From the NCBI GenBank assembly GCA_903895725.1, contig CAITUV010000015.1:1-64000 (forward strand): 64,000 bases of DNA. Direction: 5' to 3'. The DNA comes from an uncultured Myxococcales bacterium (GTDB lineage Bacteria; Myxococcota_A; UBA9042; CAIXZC01). Below the pieces are notes generated by a model. That model worked only from the letters and a program-made list of their open reading frames with translations, did not search any database and was not told the origin of the DNA. The position numbers were made by a program, and so were the translations under genes. Positions 8,438 to 20,367 of the stretch are shown one piece after another. Each line of letters begins with the position of its first letter. Positions within the stretch are counted from its first letter, which is position 1.

Positions 8438-11344
8438 TCAGAGCCAGTGCAAGTACATGAGGAGCTCGCCCGCACCGCCCTCTCGTGCCTCCGAGGCGGT
8501 GGTTCCCTCCGGCCCCCCCGTCCCGGGCATCTCACGCCCGGCCTTCCGGAAGGCCTCGTTCGCCAGCCTGGCCAGATCCGGCAGCTGCTTCCCTCCGCCC
8601 TCGGCTCCCTTCTGGGAGGGGGCCGTGCCGGCACCGAGCTCCGCCAGCCGAGCCACCTCGTCGTCGGCCCCCAGCTCCAGGCACGCCACGAAGTGCTCGA
8701 GCGCCACATCCGGATCATGCTTGAGAAACGCCACAATCCCGGCGTTGGCGTGGAGAGATACCGAGTTCGGCTTCTTCGTGATTGCCCCCCTGTACGCCTC
8801 GAGCGAAGCGTCGAGGTTTCCCTGCAAGGCCTCCGCATTGGCCTGGTTGTTGAGGACTCGCTCCAAGTACTTCTCGTCCTTGCATTCCCTGAGCCTCTCG
8901 ATGGCCTTGCCGGGCTGACCATCCGCCGAAAGCAGGCGGGCAATCTCCATGAGCAGCCCGCACACGTCACCCGACGCAGAGGCCACCTGCCGGTCCAGCT
9001 CTTCCAGCCGGGCCCGCACCCTCTCCTTGCGGGCCTGGTCGAGCGAGCCGATGAGACCCGCTGCACCGCCTTCGACACGCACCGAACCGTAGGGCAGCTC
9101 ATGCCCGGGAGCGGGTGCCAACGTAGTTGGGGGAAACCGCTTCCATGCACTCCGTACCCTCACGACTGCAAGGGACCCCGAAGTCTCCCTGCTGCGCAAG
9201 ACCTCATCGGCTCCCTTCTGCCAGGCCTCCAGGAAGGTGACGGTCGGCAGCGTCGTCTCGACGGGTATCCACAGCGTTCCATCGATGGCCATCATGCGTT
9301 CGGAGTCGGGCCACAGCCAGGCGGGGCCCTGCTCGGGAATCCCGCTGTTCACGGCCACGAGCACGTGCCCCGGAGTCAGGAGCATGGCGGTCTCCCCGCC
9401 AGCGGCCTCGACCAGAGCAGCATACAGGACTGCCAGGTCGTCGCAGTCTCCAGTCCCTGCAGTCAAGGTCTCGACCGGGTATTGCACGAAGTCCAGAACC
9501 TCCCCGCGGAACGGATTCACCGCGTCCGGCTGATACCTCATGCCCCCCAGTCTCAGGACTTCGTGCACGTAGGCTGGCAGGAACAAGGGGTGCCGTCGCG
9601 TCTGAGGAGAGTCGGCGGCTCGTGTGAACGAGCTCGCCAGTTCCCTCACATCGGCCTGCTTCGGATCCACGAATGCCGCAAGAGACTCCGGCTCCGACCA
9701 TCGCATCGAGTTCCGGTCGTGCACCATGAGGGAGCGTGTTGCGGTCTCCTCGAGGCGGAACTCCCCGACTCGATAGGAAACCCTCGTCTGCAAGACCGCA
9801 GGCCGGGTTTCGTCGAGCGCGGACAGCGCAGCCGGGTCCAGCACGACCCGCAACGTCGTGGTTCTGGCTTCCCCGGGCTGGAGCGTACCCACCGAGAACT
9901 CCGCAGGCCTGTCCGCAAAGCCCTGGACCGTCACCGAGACCGCAACCGCCCCGACGGGCTCTTCTCCTCGATTGCGAATCGTCACCTTCCCGAACCCGTC
10001 CACAGCATACTGAGCGCTGCGGGACGGAAAGAGGTTCTCCACCTCAACCGCCTCGATCTCCACGGGTCGTGCCTGGGGTACGTGGCTCTTCAGCAGGGCC
10101 AGGGTCCGGGTCGTCGTCTCTCTCCGGAACAGCTTGGGCTTGGCCACGATGTCGTCGAGAAGCCTGCCGCGAAAATCCCGCGCAACGTCAGCCGCACAAC
10201 CTGGAAACGTCTGTGCAGTACAGGCAACCTGACCGCTCCGCAATGCACGTCCCGAGGCGCCGACGACCACCTCGGCCTGGACGCGAAAACCATCCCCTTC
10301 CCGCTGATAGGCCCCTAGAAGGAATAGTGCCTGCTCCGCATCCACTCCCAAGTCCTTTGCGATGCGTTCGAGTCCCTTCTTCCGGTCACCTGAGACCGCC
10401 GCGTTCGCCCGGCCGGCCGGTCGAAGGAACTGGCTGTCCGCAAGCTCGATCTCGAACAACTGGGCAAGAGCCGGTCCGGCCCAGTCCAAACGCGATCGCT
10501 CAGTCCGGTTCTCGAACGGAACCACGACGAGCGGCAGCTCGAGCGCCGCAGCAGGAGAGTACTCTGCCTTGATTGCCCCGCTCGAGTATCCCCACACTTC
10601 CAAGCCCAGCTCGGGGATTCCCTGCAGAGCAAGCGCCACTTCCCCGACGTCCGTACCCTTGACATCCAGGGCCATCTTGGTGGCACTGCGTCCTGCCTGC
10701 ATGACCTGCACGGTGCCGACCCCCTCGAGGGCTTCGATGGCCTTCTTCAGGGACTCCGTTGCCGCGACATTGGTCATCCCGGACACGGTCAGCTCGATCC
10801 TGCGCGGGCCGGCCAGCCGCTCGGCCACCGCGGGCACGACCTTTGCCGAGAGCTCGGAAGCCGCAGTCCGCGCCGCCTTCATGGCCGACTGCTGCGCATT
10901 GAGGTCCATGGCCTCCCCGCGCACGGCAAGCGCCGTGATCACCTCGCCCGTGTCCACGGCGATGACTTTGGCTTCGATGTCGGCATCGTACCGGACCAGG
11001 GGCTGCCCCATCACCGTCTCCGAGATCAGCGTGACCCGGCAGATTCCCACGACGAGAACATCCGCATCGAGCGACGTTACCACGTCGGAAACCCCGCCAT
11101 CGAGCAGGCGCCCCGCGTCCGTCACTGAGCGTATCTTCCGGCTCTGTTCTTCGTCCATTACGGTCATTCCGGCACGGATGAGCTCCTCCAGCAGTTGACC
11201 TTCCGAGGATGACCCGGACTGCATCTTCCCGTCGACGAGCTCATCGATGAGCACCGCCACCCGAACCCCCTGTGGGGCCTGGGCCAGAGCACTGCCACCG
11301 AGTAACGCCAGACACACAATGAGGGCGGTCATTTCGGTACGCAT
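8438..11344 (-). CDS. Secreted transglutaminase-like/TPR protein
   Basis: A 968-residue protein with a signal peptide (cleavage near ALAQA). The N-terminal third looks like an envelope lipid- or polymer-associated domain that collects parameters (LDADVLVVGICRVT), but I cannot name it. A transglutaminase-like core lies near residues 615-700: the segment TGDCDDLAVL supplies the Cys, followed by GHVLVAV (His) and a later Asp. The C-terminal 200 residues contain TPR-like helices (ANAEALQGNLDASLEAYRGA). AGGAG upstream of the ATG supports the start. The gene begins 21 bp after atpC and may be read through from the ATP synthase operon. A cysteine protease or structural role is possible; activity is not established. 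Confidence 0.75.
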   Translation of the reverse strand: MRTEMTALIVCLALLGGSALAQAPQGVRVAVLIDELVDGKMQSGSSSEGQLLEELIRAGMTVMDEEQSRKIRSVTDAGRLLDGGVSDVVTSLDADVLVVGICRVTLISETVMGQPLVRYDADIEAKVIAVDTGEVITALAVRGEAMDLNAQQSAMKAARTAASELSAKVVPAVAERLAGPRRIELTVSGMTNVAATESLKKAIEALEGVGTVQVMQAGRSATKMALDVKGTDVGEVALALQGIPELGLEVWGYSSGAIKAEYSPAAALELPLVVVPFENRTERSRLDWAGPALAQLFEIELADSQFLRPAGRANAAVSGDRKKGLERIAKDLGVDAEQALFLLGAYQREGDGFRVQAEVVVGASGRALRSGQVACTAQTFPGCAADVARDFRGRLLDDIVAKPKLFRRETTTRTLALLKSHVPQARPVEIEAVEVENLFPSRSAQYAVDGFGKVTIRNRGEEPVGAVAVSVTVQGFADRPAEFSVGTLQPGEARTTTLRVVLDPAALSALDETRPAVLQTRVSYRVGEFRLEETATRSLMVHDRNSMRWSEPESLAAFVDPKQADVRELASSFTRAADSPQTRRHPLFLPAYVHEVLRLGGMRYQPDAVNPFRGEVLDFVQYPVETLTAGTGDCDDLAVLYAALVEAAGGETAMLLTPGHVLVAVNSGIPEQGPAWLWPDSERMMAIDGTLWIPVETTLPTVTFLEAWQKGADEVLRSRETSGSLAVVRVRSAWKRFPPTTLAPAPGHELPYGSVRVEGGAAGLIGSLDQARKERVRARLEELDRQVASASGDVCGLLMEIARLLSADGQPGKAIERLRECKDEKYLERVLNNQANAEALQGNLDASLEAYRGAITKKPNSVSLHANAGIVAFLKHDPDVALEHFVACLELGADDEVARLAELGAGTAPSQKGAEGGGKQLPDLARLANEAFRKAGREMPGTGGPEGTTASEAREGGAGELLMYLHWL

Positions 11345-11365
11345 TCGGGTACTCCTGTGGAGGTT

Positions 11366-11773
11366 CTACTCGTGCTCCGTGGTCCCCGCGACCTTGAGCC
11401 GGGCCAGGGCCCGCTTCATGGCATACTCGGCACGGGCGACGTCGATGGAGGGGTCACGGGAGGCGCCGGCAAGCCGCCCCTGGGCGCGGGCAAGGGCCTT
11501 GCGGGCCCGATCCACGTCGATCTCCCCACACCCTTCGCACGTCTCCACGAGCACCCGGACATTGTCCTTGAGCACTTCGGCAAACCCGCGGTTCAAGGCC
11601 AGCTCGTGGTTCTCGCCGCCGGCCACCCACCTCGCCACGCCGACGTCGAGCACGGACATCAGGCTTGCGTGCCCCGGAAGCAAGGTCATTTCGCCGAGTG
11701 CGCCGGGGAGCGTCACCGAATCCACGTCTCTCGACAGCACCTCCTTGCGAGGTGTGACGATGGTCAGGTGCAT
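11366..11773 (-). CDS. atpC: F1Fo ATP synthase epsilon subunit
   Basis: A 135-residue epsilon subunit, part of the central stalk of F1 and a regulator of ATP hydrolysis. The N-terminal beta-sandwich is recognisable from MHLTIVTPRKEVLSRDVDSVTLPGALGEMTLLPGHA, interrupted here for brevity after the first strands. The C-terminal helical pair contains VDRARKALARAQGRL. The length is normal. It is the last gene of the b'-b-delta-alpha-gamma-beta-epsilon operon and starts 9 bp after atpD. Confidence 0.95.
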   Translation of the reverse strand: MHLTIVTPRKEVLSRDVDSVTLPGALGEMTLLPGHASLMSVLDVGVARWVAGGENHELALNRGFAEVLKDNVRVLVETCEGCGEIDVDRARKALARAQGRLAGASRDPSIDVARAEYAMKRALARLKVAGTTEHE

Positions 11774-11782
11774 TCAGGCCCC

Positions 11783-14063
<2,281 letters not shown>

Positions 14064-14070
14064 CGAAGCC

Positions 14071-15588
14071 TCACTTCGCGGTGAAGGACTTCTTGAACTC
14101 GAGAATCGCCTGGTCCATCTGGTCGGTGGTCCCGGCCTCGAGCACCTTCTTCTCCCGGATCGTCGTGAGCAGGTCCGGGAAGCGGGCCTCCACGAACTCA
14201 CACAGCCCGTCGCAGAACTTCCGGATGTCGGCCACGGGAAGATCGAGCAGCAGGTTCTTCTTCGACGTGCCGGCATACAGCACCAGCACCTGCTTCTCGA
14301 CCGGCATCGGCTCGTACTGCGCCTGCTTGAGGATTTCCACCAGGCGCTCTCCCTTGCGGATCTGGCGCAGCGTGGCCTCGTCCAGGTCCGACCCGAACTG
14401 GGCGAACACCGCCAAGTCCCGGTACTGCGCCAGCTCGAGCCGCAGCGAGCCGGCCACCTGCTTCATGGCCTTGATCTGAGCGTTGCCGCCCACTCGGGAT
14501 ACCGAGATACCTGCGTTGACCGCGGGCCGGATGCCCTTGTAGAACAAGTCGGTCTCCAGGAAGATCTGCCCGTCCGTGATCGAGATCACGTTGGTCGGGA
14601 TGTAGGCCGACACGTCGCCGGCCTGCGTCTCGATGATGGGAAGGGCCGTCAGCGATCCGCCCCCCATCTTCTGTGACATCTTGGCCGCACGCTCCAGGAG
14701 GCGGGAGTGAAGGTAGAACACGTCGCCGGGATACGCCTCACGTCCCGGCGGCCGCCGCAGCAGCAGCGAAAGCTGGCGGTAGGCCACGGCGTGCTTGCTG
14801 AGATCATCGTAGACCACCAGGGCGTGCTTTCCGCTGTCCCGGAAATACTCGCCCATGGTGCAGCCGGCAAACGGTGCCAGGAACTGCATCGGGGCCATTT
14901 CCGAGGCCCCGGCGAGCACCACCGTGGTGTACTCCATCGCACCGTGCTTGCGAAGGCGGTTCACCACCTGGGAGACGGTGCTCTGCTTCTGCCCGATGGC
15001 CACGTAGATGCAGAAGACTCCCTTGCCCTTCTGATTGATGATCGTGTCCACGGCCACGGCGGTCTTGCCCGTGCCGCGGTCGCCGATGATGAGCTCGCGC
15101 TGCCCACGGCCGATGGGCGTCATGGCATCCACCGCCTTGAGCCCCGTCTGCAGCGGCTCCTTCACCCCCTGACGGTACACGATGCCCGGGGCCTTGAGCT
15201 CGATGCGGCGGGAGGTGGGCGACTTGACATCGCCCAGACCGTCCACCGGGGCACCGAGGGCATTGACGACCCGGCCGAGCAGCGCCTCGCCCACCGGAAC
15301 CTCCACGATGCGCCCCGTGCGGCGGACCGTGTCGCCCTCCTTGATCTTCACCGCCTCGCCCAGCAGGGCGACGCCGATGTTGTCGTCCTCGAGGTTGAGG
15401 ACCATCCCCTTCACGTCGTGCGGGAAGTCCAGCAGCTCGCCGGCCATGCACTTGTCCAGGCCGTAGACGCGGGCGATTCCGTCCCCCGTGGCCAGCACCG
15501 TTCCCACCTCGGCCGTCTCCACGCTGCGGGAGACATCCTCCATCTGCTGCTTGATGATTCGGCTGATTTCGGCAATGTTGACGCCCAT
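14071..15588 (-). CDS. atpA: F1Fo ATP synthase alpha subunit
   Basis: The 505-residue non-catalytic nucleotide-binding subunit of the F1 hexamer. The P-loop [11 protein letters not shown], the [14 protein letters not shown] segment and [20 protein letters not shown] are characteristic. The N-terminal helix ([12 protein letters not shown]) that contacts subunit delta is intact. The gene sits 37 bp downstream of atpH and is followed 7 bp later by atpG. Length and motifs are normal. Confidence 0.97.
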   Translation of the reverse strand: MGVNIAEISRIIKQQMEDVSRSVETAEVGTVLATGDGIARVYGLDKCMAGELLDFPHDVKGMVLNLEDDNIGVALLGEAVKIKEGDTVRRTGRIVEVPVGEALLGRVVNALGAPVDGLGDVKSPTSRRIELKAPGIVYRQGVKEPLQTGLKAVDAMTPIGRGQRELIIGDRGTGKTAVAVDTIINQKGKGVFCIYVAIGQKQSTVSQVVNRLRKHGAMEYTTVVLAGASEMAPMQFLAPFAGCTMGEYFRDSGKHALVVYDDLSKHAVAYRQLSLLLRRPPGREAYPGDVFYLHSRLLERAAKMSQKMGGGSLTALPIIETQAGDVSAYIPTNVISITDGQIFLETDLFYKGIRPAVNAGISVSRVGGNAQIKAMKQVAGSLRLELAQYRDLAVFAQFGSDLDEATLRQIRKGERLVEILKQAQYEPMPVEKQVLVLYAGTSKKNLLLDLPVADIRKFCDGLCEFVEARFPDLLTTIREKKVLEAGTTDQMDQAILEFKKSFTAK

Positions 15589-15625
15589 CTTTCCCTCTCC
15601 GCTAGATGCGAATGGATTCCAATCG

Positions 15626-16180
15626 TCACACGGTCATCGACCGTACGCGCTTGCGGACCCGCTCCAGCCGGCCCAGAAGGCTCGAATCGATGATCGTGTT
15701 GCCCACCCTCGCCACCACCCCCCCGAACAAGGACTCGTCCTGGACGAACGAGCAGATGACCAGCTTCCCGAAGTGTACCGACAGGGCCGATGCGACCGAC
15801 CGCCGATCCGGTTCTGCTAGCACCGTGGCCGTCCTGACCTCGGCACGCACCCGCCCCTTCTGCTGATCGAGGAGCTCCACGAACCGCTCCTGGATCGCGG
15901 CCAGGTAGCCCACCCGCGCATGGTCGACCAGCACCTTGACGAATCGAACGACCGACGGAGTCAGCCTCAGCTGCTTGCCCACCTCGTCCACCACGTCCCG
16001 CTTGCGATCCCTGCGCAGCAGCGGGGCCACCAGGAGAGTCTCCAGCACCGACTGCTCTTTGAACGCCATGACGAGGGCGCGCAGACCGGCCTCGAACAGC
16101 TCGTGGCCTCCGTGCTCGTTGCAGTACTGGAGAGCGGCCCGGGCATACCGCCGGGCGACGGTTCCTTCATCTGCCCTCAT
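15626..16180 (-). CDS. atpH: F1Fo ATP synthase delta subunit
   Basis: A 184-residue delta (OSCP) subunit, which joins the peripheral stalk to the top of F1. The N-terminal helical domain ([13 protein letters not shown]) and the C-terminal strand-rich tail with [20 protein letters not shown] are typical. It overlaps the upstream atpF by ATGA at 16177-16180, implying coupled translation. Confidence 0.93.
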   Translation of the reverse strand: MRADEGTVARRYARAALQYCNEHGGHELFEAGLRALVMAFKEQSVLETLLVAPLLRRDRKRDVVDEVGKQLRLTPSVVRFVKVLVDHARVGYLAAIQERFVELLDQQKGRVRAEVRTATVLAEPDRRSVASALSVHFGKLVICSFVQDESLFGGVVARVGNTIIDSSLLGRLERVRKRVRSMTV

Positions 16181-16779
16181 TTCCGCTCTCCTTCCGGCCG
16201 GTTGACCGCGGCGACGAACTCACGGATGTACTGGGCCTGGGGAAGGGTCCGCCACTGCTGCCGCAAACGGCCCTCCGCGCGATCCAGCGCATCCAGGGCC
16301 AGCTCGGTCTGGAGCATCCGCTCCATCCGAGCCTTCTCGCTTTCCAGGGTGGCCGACGCACTGGCCTTGATCCTCTCCTGCTCCTCGGCGGCCCGCTTCA
16401 GGATCGTCTCCTTGAGCGCCTGCCCTTCAGCCTCGAGCCGCCGGGCCATGCCCGCCTTCTCCGTTTCCGCCGTCCGCATCTTCTCGCGCACCTCGGCCAG
16501 CTCACGCTCGGCCTTCTCGGCATGGATGCGGGCCGCTTCTACCCGAGAGCGGAAGCTGTCCGCACGCGCCGCCAGCATGACCCCGATCGGCTTGCGCCCG
16601 AAATAGACCAGCAGCCCCACGAACACGACGAAATTGAAGATATAGAAGCCGTGCTCCTTGAGCGAGAAGCCGGCTTCACCGCCGGACGCCAGCGCCTCGG
16701 CACTCCAGAGAAGCACCGGCAGGACGACGAGAGCCGCTCGCAACCTCGCCCTGGCCAGGGACATGCCATCGACCATCAC
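16177..16779 (-). CDS. atpF: F1Fo ATP synthase subunit b
   Basis: A 200-residue peripheral-stalk subunit. A signal-like hydrophobic segment (about residues 12-32) precedes the true membrane helix (FYIFNFVVFVGLLVYFG). Such an N-terminal extension is also known in some deltaproteobacterial b subunits. A long charged coiled coil follows. The start overlaps the b' stop by ATGA (16776-16779). It is the longer of two stalk genes and pairs with the adjacent b' gene. Confidence 0.9.
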   Translation of the reverse strand: MMVDGMSLARARLRAALVVLPVLLWSAEALASGGEAGFSLKEHGFYIFNFVVFVGLLVYFGRKPIGVMLAARADSFRSRVEAARIHAEKAERELAEVREKMRTAETEKAGMARRLEAEGQALKETILKRAAEEQERIKASASATLESEKARMERMLQTELALDALDRAEGRLRQQWRTLPQAQYIREFVAAVNRPEGERK

Positions 16780-17252
16780 AGTCCCCCTCCCTTGTGCGCA
16801 CTGCCGCCTGCACCGGTCAGCAGCGTCACCACCTCCGCCGCCGTCCCCTCCACCATGGGCAGGGCGGCCTGGCGAGCCCGTTCGACCTCGGCCCGATACT
16901 CGGACACACCGGCCTCCAGCCAGCGGGCAGCCTGCTCCCGGGACTGGCCCAGAACCTCGGCCTCCTCCCGCAGAGCCTCCTCCCGCAGCTTGTTGCGGAC
17001 CTGCATCCCCGCCGCAGTTGCCTGCCCCATATCCCGGGAATAGGCAGTCAACAGCTCAGCGCTCTCCTTCTCCTGGCGCACCGCCTCCCGCTCCCGCTCA
17101 TCGGTCGCAGTGCGGCGCTTCTCCAGGATCCCGAGCATCGGCTTGAACATCAGCCAGTTGAGCGTGACCAGCAGCAGGAGAAACAGCGCGAGCTGAAAGA
17201 AATAGGTTACATCCAGGTCAATGACGGCACCGACGACCAACCAGGTATGCAC
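16776..17252 (-). CDS. atpF': F1Fo ATP synthase subunit b'
   Basis: A 158-residue second peripheral-stalk subunit. The membrane helix (YFFQLALFLLLLVTLNWLMF) and the KPMLGILEKRR motif just after it are diagnostic. The rest is coiled coil. As the first gene of the operon it has a purine-rich ribosome site (GGGGGAGGGA) and a good candidate promoter upstream. Genes for Fo subunits a and c and for AtpI are not in the window, as in other deltaproteobacteria where they sit in a separate locus. Confidence 0.9.
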   Translation of the reverse strand: MHTWLVVGAVIDLDVTYFFQLALFLLLLVTLNWLMFKPMLGILEKRRTATDEREREAVRQEKESAELLTAYSRDMGQATAAGMQVRNKLREEALREEAEVLGQSREQAARWLEAGVSEYRAEVERARQAALPMVEGTAAEVVTLLTGAGGSAHKGGGL

Positions 17253-17281
17253 CCCGTCCCTCCCCCAAATGGACCCGGTTG

Positions 17282-17311
17282 ACTATTGACCACGTTGACG
17301 CAGGTTGTCAA
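17282..17311 (-). promoter_or_regulatory. Candidate sigma-70 promoter of ATP synthase operon
   Basis: On the minus strand TTGACA (17306-17311) is separated by 18 bp from AATAGT (17282-17287). Transcription would begin near 17275, about 23 bases before atpF', leaving room for its ribosome site. This is recognised by eye only. Confidence 0.4.
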
Positions 17312-17360
17312 GCCTCACGAGGACGTTTGCGGCGGGCTGGATGCGGAAGGAGGGGAGGAC

Positions 17361-18488
17361 TCAGCGCTCGGACGAGTCTTCGGGCTCGGGCACCATCGGC
17401 GCACCCGCCTCGGGATCCAGCGATTCCGGGGGCTCGAGGTCGTCGTCGCCCGGCAGATCGTCGACCGAATACGGGATCTCGGCGCACTGCGTCTTGTCCC
17501 ACATCGGGGCCTTGTCCGATCCATCGCCGACTGCGGCATCATCGAACGTCACGGCATCTTCCTTGCTCCAGCACTGGGCGATGCGGATGCACTGCTCGTC
17601 GCCGACGGAGCCGCCGCACGCGGCCAGCACTGTCCGGGCATCGCCGGTGGCACGCCAGCCGATGGCCGCCCGGACGAACTCGTCGAGCTGGTCCTGCCCG
17701 ATCACGAGCTTCTCTCCATCCTTGGCCAGGTAGTCACCAAAGCCGAGGAACGAGAACCGGCCCCCCTGACCGATGACCCGGTGATACCGGTAGATCCCGT
17801 GCATCTCGGTCGCCAGCTTGGGGCCAGTGACGTGATTGAGCCCGATCACCAGGTGTCGGGTGCTCCCGACCGCCTTGTAGCCGATCCCCAGCTTGCCGGC
17901 CACCGGCCTGCCGTTGAGCGTGTTGAGGTTGTCGAAGTTGTACCCGATGGTTCCGGACCCGCGCTTGCCGTTCTCCTGCCGCGGCAGCACCTTGCCTTCG
18001 CCCGCCACCACCACCAGGTAGTCCTCGTCCCCGGTCGATGCCAGGGGCCGCCCCTTGAGCACGAACGTGTACTTCTTCAGCTTCTTGTCCTTCACGCACG
18101 AGGCCAGGCGCCAGTGAACCTTGGGCCCGTCGGTCTCCCATACCTTGCAGTCGAAGGCTCCCTTCTTGAACGTGGTCGGCCCGACCTCGGCAAACAGCGT
18201 ATCGATCTCGGAGTGGGTCTCGTCGATCAGAGCGTTGAGGTTTTCCATAACCTTCCTGGCATGCGCCTTGAACGCGGCCGGGTCACCGGGCAGTGCCGCC
18301 TCGATCGTCCCGACCTCCAGCCCCTGCGTTGCGGTCTCGTCCGAGTCCAGCGAGAGCGCCAGCATGGAGGCCTCGGGCACCGCCTCCGCATACTCGTCAG
18401 TCCCATCCTCCGCCCCTCCCAGACAGCCGGGGGTCAGGGTCGACATGATCATTGCAGCGAGCATCGCCGTCCAGTTCGTCCGCTTCAT
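17361..18488 (-). CDS. Hypothetical lipoprotein
   Basis: A 375-residue predicted lipoprotein with the lipobox LTPGC at about residues 15-19. I do not recognise the family. The mature part starts acidic, has a helical segment (AFKAHARKVMENLNALIDETH) and then a strand-rich core containing several Cys. It ends in a Pro/Glu/Asp-rich tail. The ATG at 18488 was chosen because it gives a clean signal peptide and has GGAGG 7 bases upstream. A much longer open frame upstream is only GC-rich spill-over into the divergent gene. It is transcribed away from the sigma-factor operon. Confidence 0.7.
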   Translation of the reverse strand: MKRTNWTAMLAAMIMSTLTPGCLGGAEDGTDEYAEAVPEASMLALSLDSDETATQGLEVGTIEAALPGDPAAFKAHARKVMENLNALIDETHSEIDTLFAEVGPTTFKKGAFDCKVWETDGPKVHWRLASCVKDKKLKKYTFVLKGRPLASTGDEDYLVVVAGEGKVLPRQENGKRGSGTIGYNFDNLNTLNGRPVAGKLGIGYKAVGSTRHLVIGLNHVTGPKLATEMHGIYRYHRVIGQGGRFSFLGFGDYLAKDGEKLVIGQDQLDEFVRAAIGWRATGDARTVLAACGGSVGDEQCIRIAQCWSKEDAVTFDDAAVGDGSDKAPMWDKTQCAEIPYSVDDLPGDDDLEPPESLDPEAGAPMVPEPEDSSER

Positions 18489-18572
18489 CGCCGCACCTCC
18501 GTGAGTGGTGTCCTGCTTCAAGCGCCCGTTGGCAATCGCCGCCGGACTCGAACGCTGATAACCGTTGCCCGG

Positions 18573-18613
18573 GCGAAAAAGTTTCGCGCCATTCCCCGAT
18601 TCCCACCTATACT
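18573..18613 (+). promoter_or_regulatory. Candidate operator and promoter of ECF operon
   Basis: A perfect inverted repeat, GCGAAA-AAG-TTTCGC (18573-18587), lies 20 bp before TATACT (18608-18613), a fair -10 element. The distance puts a transcription start about 20 bases before the preferred TTG start at 18640. The palindrome could bind a regulator or carry an ECF-type -35 element. This is inference from pattern only. Confidence 0.3.
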
Positions 18614-18639
18614 GAGTGCCCATGGGAGGGCCTGCGAAC

Positions 18640-20109
18640 TTGAGTCTGCCAGAGCTCGGATTGACACGCAACGGACTCGTTACAGCGGTGACTGCTGCGC
18701 TGGCGATCACGTTTGCCGCACCGGGCCGGGCCGCGGACTTCGGCCTTTCGGGCGGGTACGTTCTCCGCACGCAGTCGGAGTGGAACGTGGCCGACCCCTC
18801 CCTGCTGTTCATGCCGCCCAAGGTCCAGAAGTGGATCGAGGAAGACGGCGAAGGGACCGTGGACGGGCACCATCTGCTGCTCTGGGCATTCGTCCGCTCC
18901 GTAGCCACGTTCGGTAGTGTCGCCAGCCTGGTGGGCACCCTCGACACGACGGCTCTGTCGCTCGATCTGACGGGCGATGCCCCGTTCTCCGCGACGTCCT
19001 CCGATTCCCGCCTCCTGTCGGACGGACGCTCGCTGGAGGACTCGGCATCGGATGCAGCGTTCATTCGTGAGCTCTACGTGGATGTCGTTGCCGGGGCGGA
19101 GGACGAGCTCCTCATCTCGGCCGGCAAGCGGAGGCTGCTCCTCCTGCGCGGGCTCGTGTACGACGATTATGGATTGTCCGGCGAAATCGCCTGGGACATC
19201 CCCACGAGCCGGGCCGGAACCTGGATGGTGGAGGCGGTAGCCCTGCTTCCCCACAGGACGCTCGGCCAGATCGACCCGGAGCTGCTGGTTGCAGGCGGCC
19301 GTTTCGGCTGGAGCTGGCGCGGCACCGTGTCGCTCGAGGCCGGTGCGCTCTGGATGAGGGACCGCTCCGCACTGGTTCCGTCCATGATGCGCGACATGCT
19401 CGCCATGGAGCTCATGGCGTCCGGGCGCTGGGGTGCCGGTACCACCGTGCTGGACCGCCCGTACTCGGGCGAGGCGGACGTCGTCACTCTCCATGCTGAG
19501 GCCGAGCTCGACTTCGGCGTCGCAGGAGCCCACTTCATCGCCGCATTCCAGGTCGGCTCCGTCACCCTGGAGAACATCGAGAAGGGAACCCTCAAGACAG
19601 GGCGCCCGGCTGGCACCCTGTTCCTCGTGGAAGCACCGGTCGCACCGACCACTGATCTGAGGATCATCCCGTTCCTCCTCAGGGTCAGCGGTGCACGGGC
19701 AGGGGATTGGACCGAGGACCGGAAGCTCGCCCCGTTTGTCACGCTGTCCCCGCTCGTCGGCCGGGCCACCCTCTTTCTGGGGGGCGAGGTCGATCCCGCT
19801 CTGAGCACCCAGGATTTCCGAGTGCTGGGCCTGGGCGCACGTGGGGTCTCGGCCGCGGGCATCGACGTGAAGTGGGAGCCGCTTTCCCGACTGCGCCTGA
19901 GTCACTCCACTACCGTGCTCGGGCATGCCCGCGAGGGAGATGGGCTCGCCTCCGCCGAGTACGGTGTCGAGCTGGATACCGCAGCAGTAGTCACCACCCT
20001 GGACTGGCTGGACGTTCGAGCCGAGCTCGACACGCTCATCCCCGGAGAGTACTTTCCCGACGGGCAGACGATGTTCCGGCTGCTGGCCGGAGTCGAAGGG
20101 GTGTTCTGA
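18640..20109 (+). CDS. Probable outer-membrane beta-barrel protein
   Basis: A 489-residue secreted protein with a signal peptide (cleavage near GRAA) and alternating hydrophobic strands, ending in a terminal Phe (VEGVF) as outer-membrane barrels do. No named family was recognised; it looks most like porin-type or alginate-export-like barrels. I prefer the TTG start because GGGAGGG lies 9 bases upstream of it. The in-frame ATG at 18622 has no ribosome site and would add 6 residues. It is first in an operon and overlaps the next small gene (TGATG). A role as target or sensor of the downstream sigma factor is plausible. Confidence 0.65.
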   Translation: MSLPELGLTRNGLVTAVTAALAITFAAPGRAADFGLSGGYVLRTQSEWNVADPSLLFMPPKVQKWIEEDGEGTVDGHHLLLWAFVRSVATFGSVASLVGTLDTTALSLDLTGDAPFSATSSDSRLLSDGRSLEDSASDAAFIRELYVDVVAGAEDELLISAGKRRLLLLRGLVYDDYGLSGEIAWDIPTSRAGTWMVEAVALLPHRTLGQIDPELLVAGGRFGWSWRGTVSLEAGALWMRDRSALVPSMMRDMLAMELMASGRWGAGTTVLDRPYSGEADVVTLHAEAELDFGVAGAHFIAAFQVGSVTLENIEKGTLKTGRPAGTLFLVEAPVAPTTDLRIIPFLLRVSGARAGDWTEDRKLAPFVTLSPLVGRATLFLGGEVDPALSTQDFRVLGLGARGVSAAGIDVKWEPLSRLRLSHSTTVLGHAREGDGLASAEYGVELDTAAVVTTLDWLDVRAELDTLIPGEYFPDGQTMFRLLAGVEGVF

Positions 20110-20348
20110 TGCACTGGTCCGTCCTCCTCCTCACCATCGGGTTGGGCCTGTCCCCCTCGGTCCCGGCCGAAGAGGTGCCCCCGGAGATGCAGGAGATGCT
20201 CCTCCTGATGGACCTGCTCGAAGAGTACGGCGAGGCCCTCGACTTCGAAGAGAGCGGCCGGGAAAAGGACAACGTCGAAGACCCCGCAGACGAAAAGGAC
20301 GGTGAAAAGAAGGAACCCGCGAAACCTGGGAGCGAACCGACCGGTTAA
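20109..20348 (+). CDS. Small secreted acidic protein
   Basis: A 79-residue protein with a signal peptide (LLLTIGLGLSPSVPA) and an acidic, Met/Leu-rich helix (EMQEMLLLMDLLEEYGEALDF), then a Lys/Glu/Pro-rich tail. Its ATG shares bases with the stop of the barrel gene, and it ends 19 bp before the sigma factor. The motif around LLEEYGEALDFEE echoes the C-terminal segment of the anti-sigma factor (LVELFDEMPLFEEFDLF). This hints at a shared helical interaction element. The function is unknown. Confidence 0.65.
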   Translation: MHWSVLLLTIGLGLSPSVPAEEVPPEMQEMLLLMDLLEEYGEALDFEESGREKDNVEDPADEKDGEKKEPAKPGSEPTG

Positions 20349-20367
20349 CAGCGCCGGGAGCTTGAGG

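Noticed and set aside
18489..19064. Upstream extension of the lipoprotein at 17361-18488
   Set aside because: It would run through the divergent promoter into the beta-barrel gene; the ATG at 18488 has a signal peptide and GGAGG.
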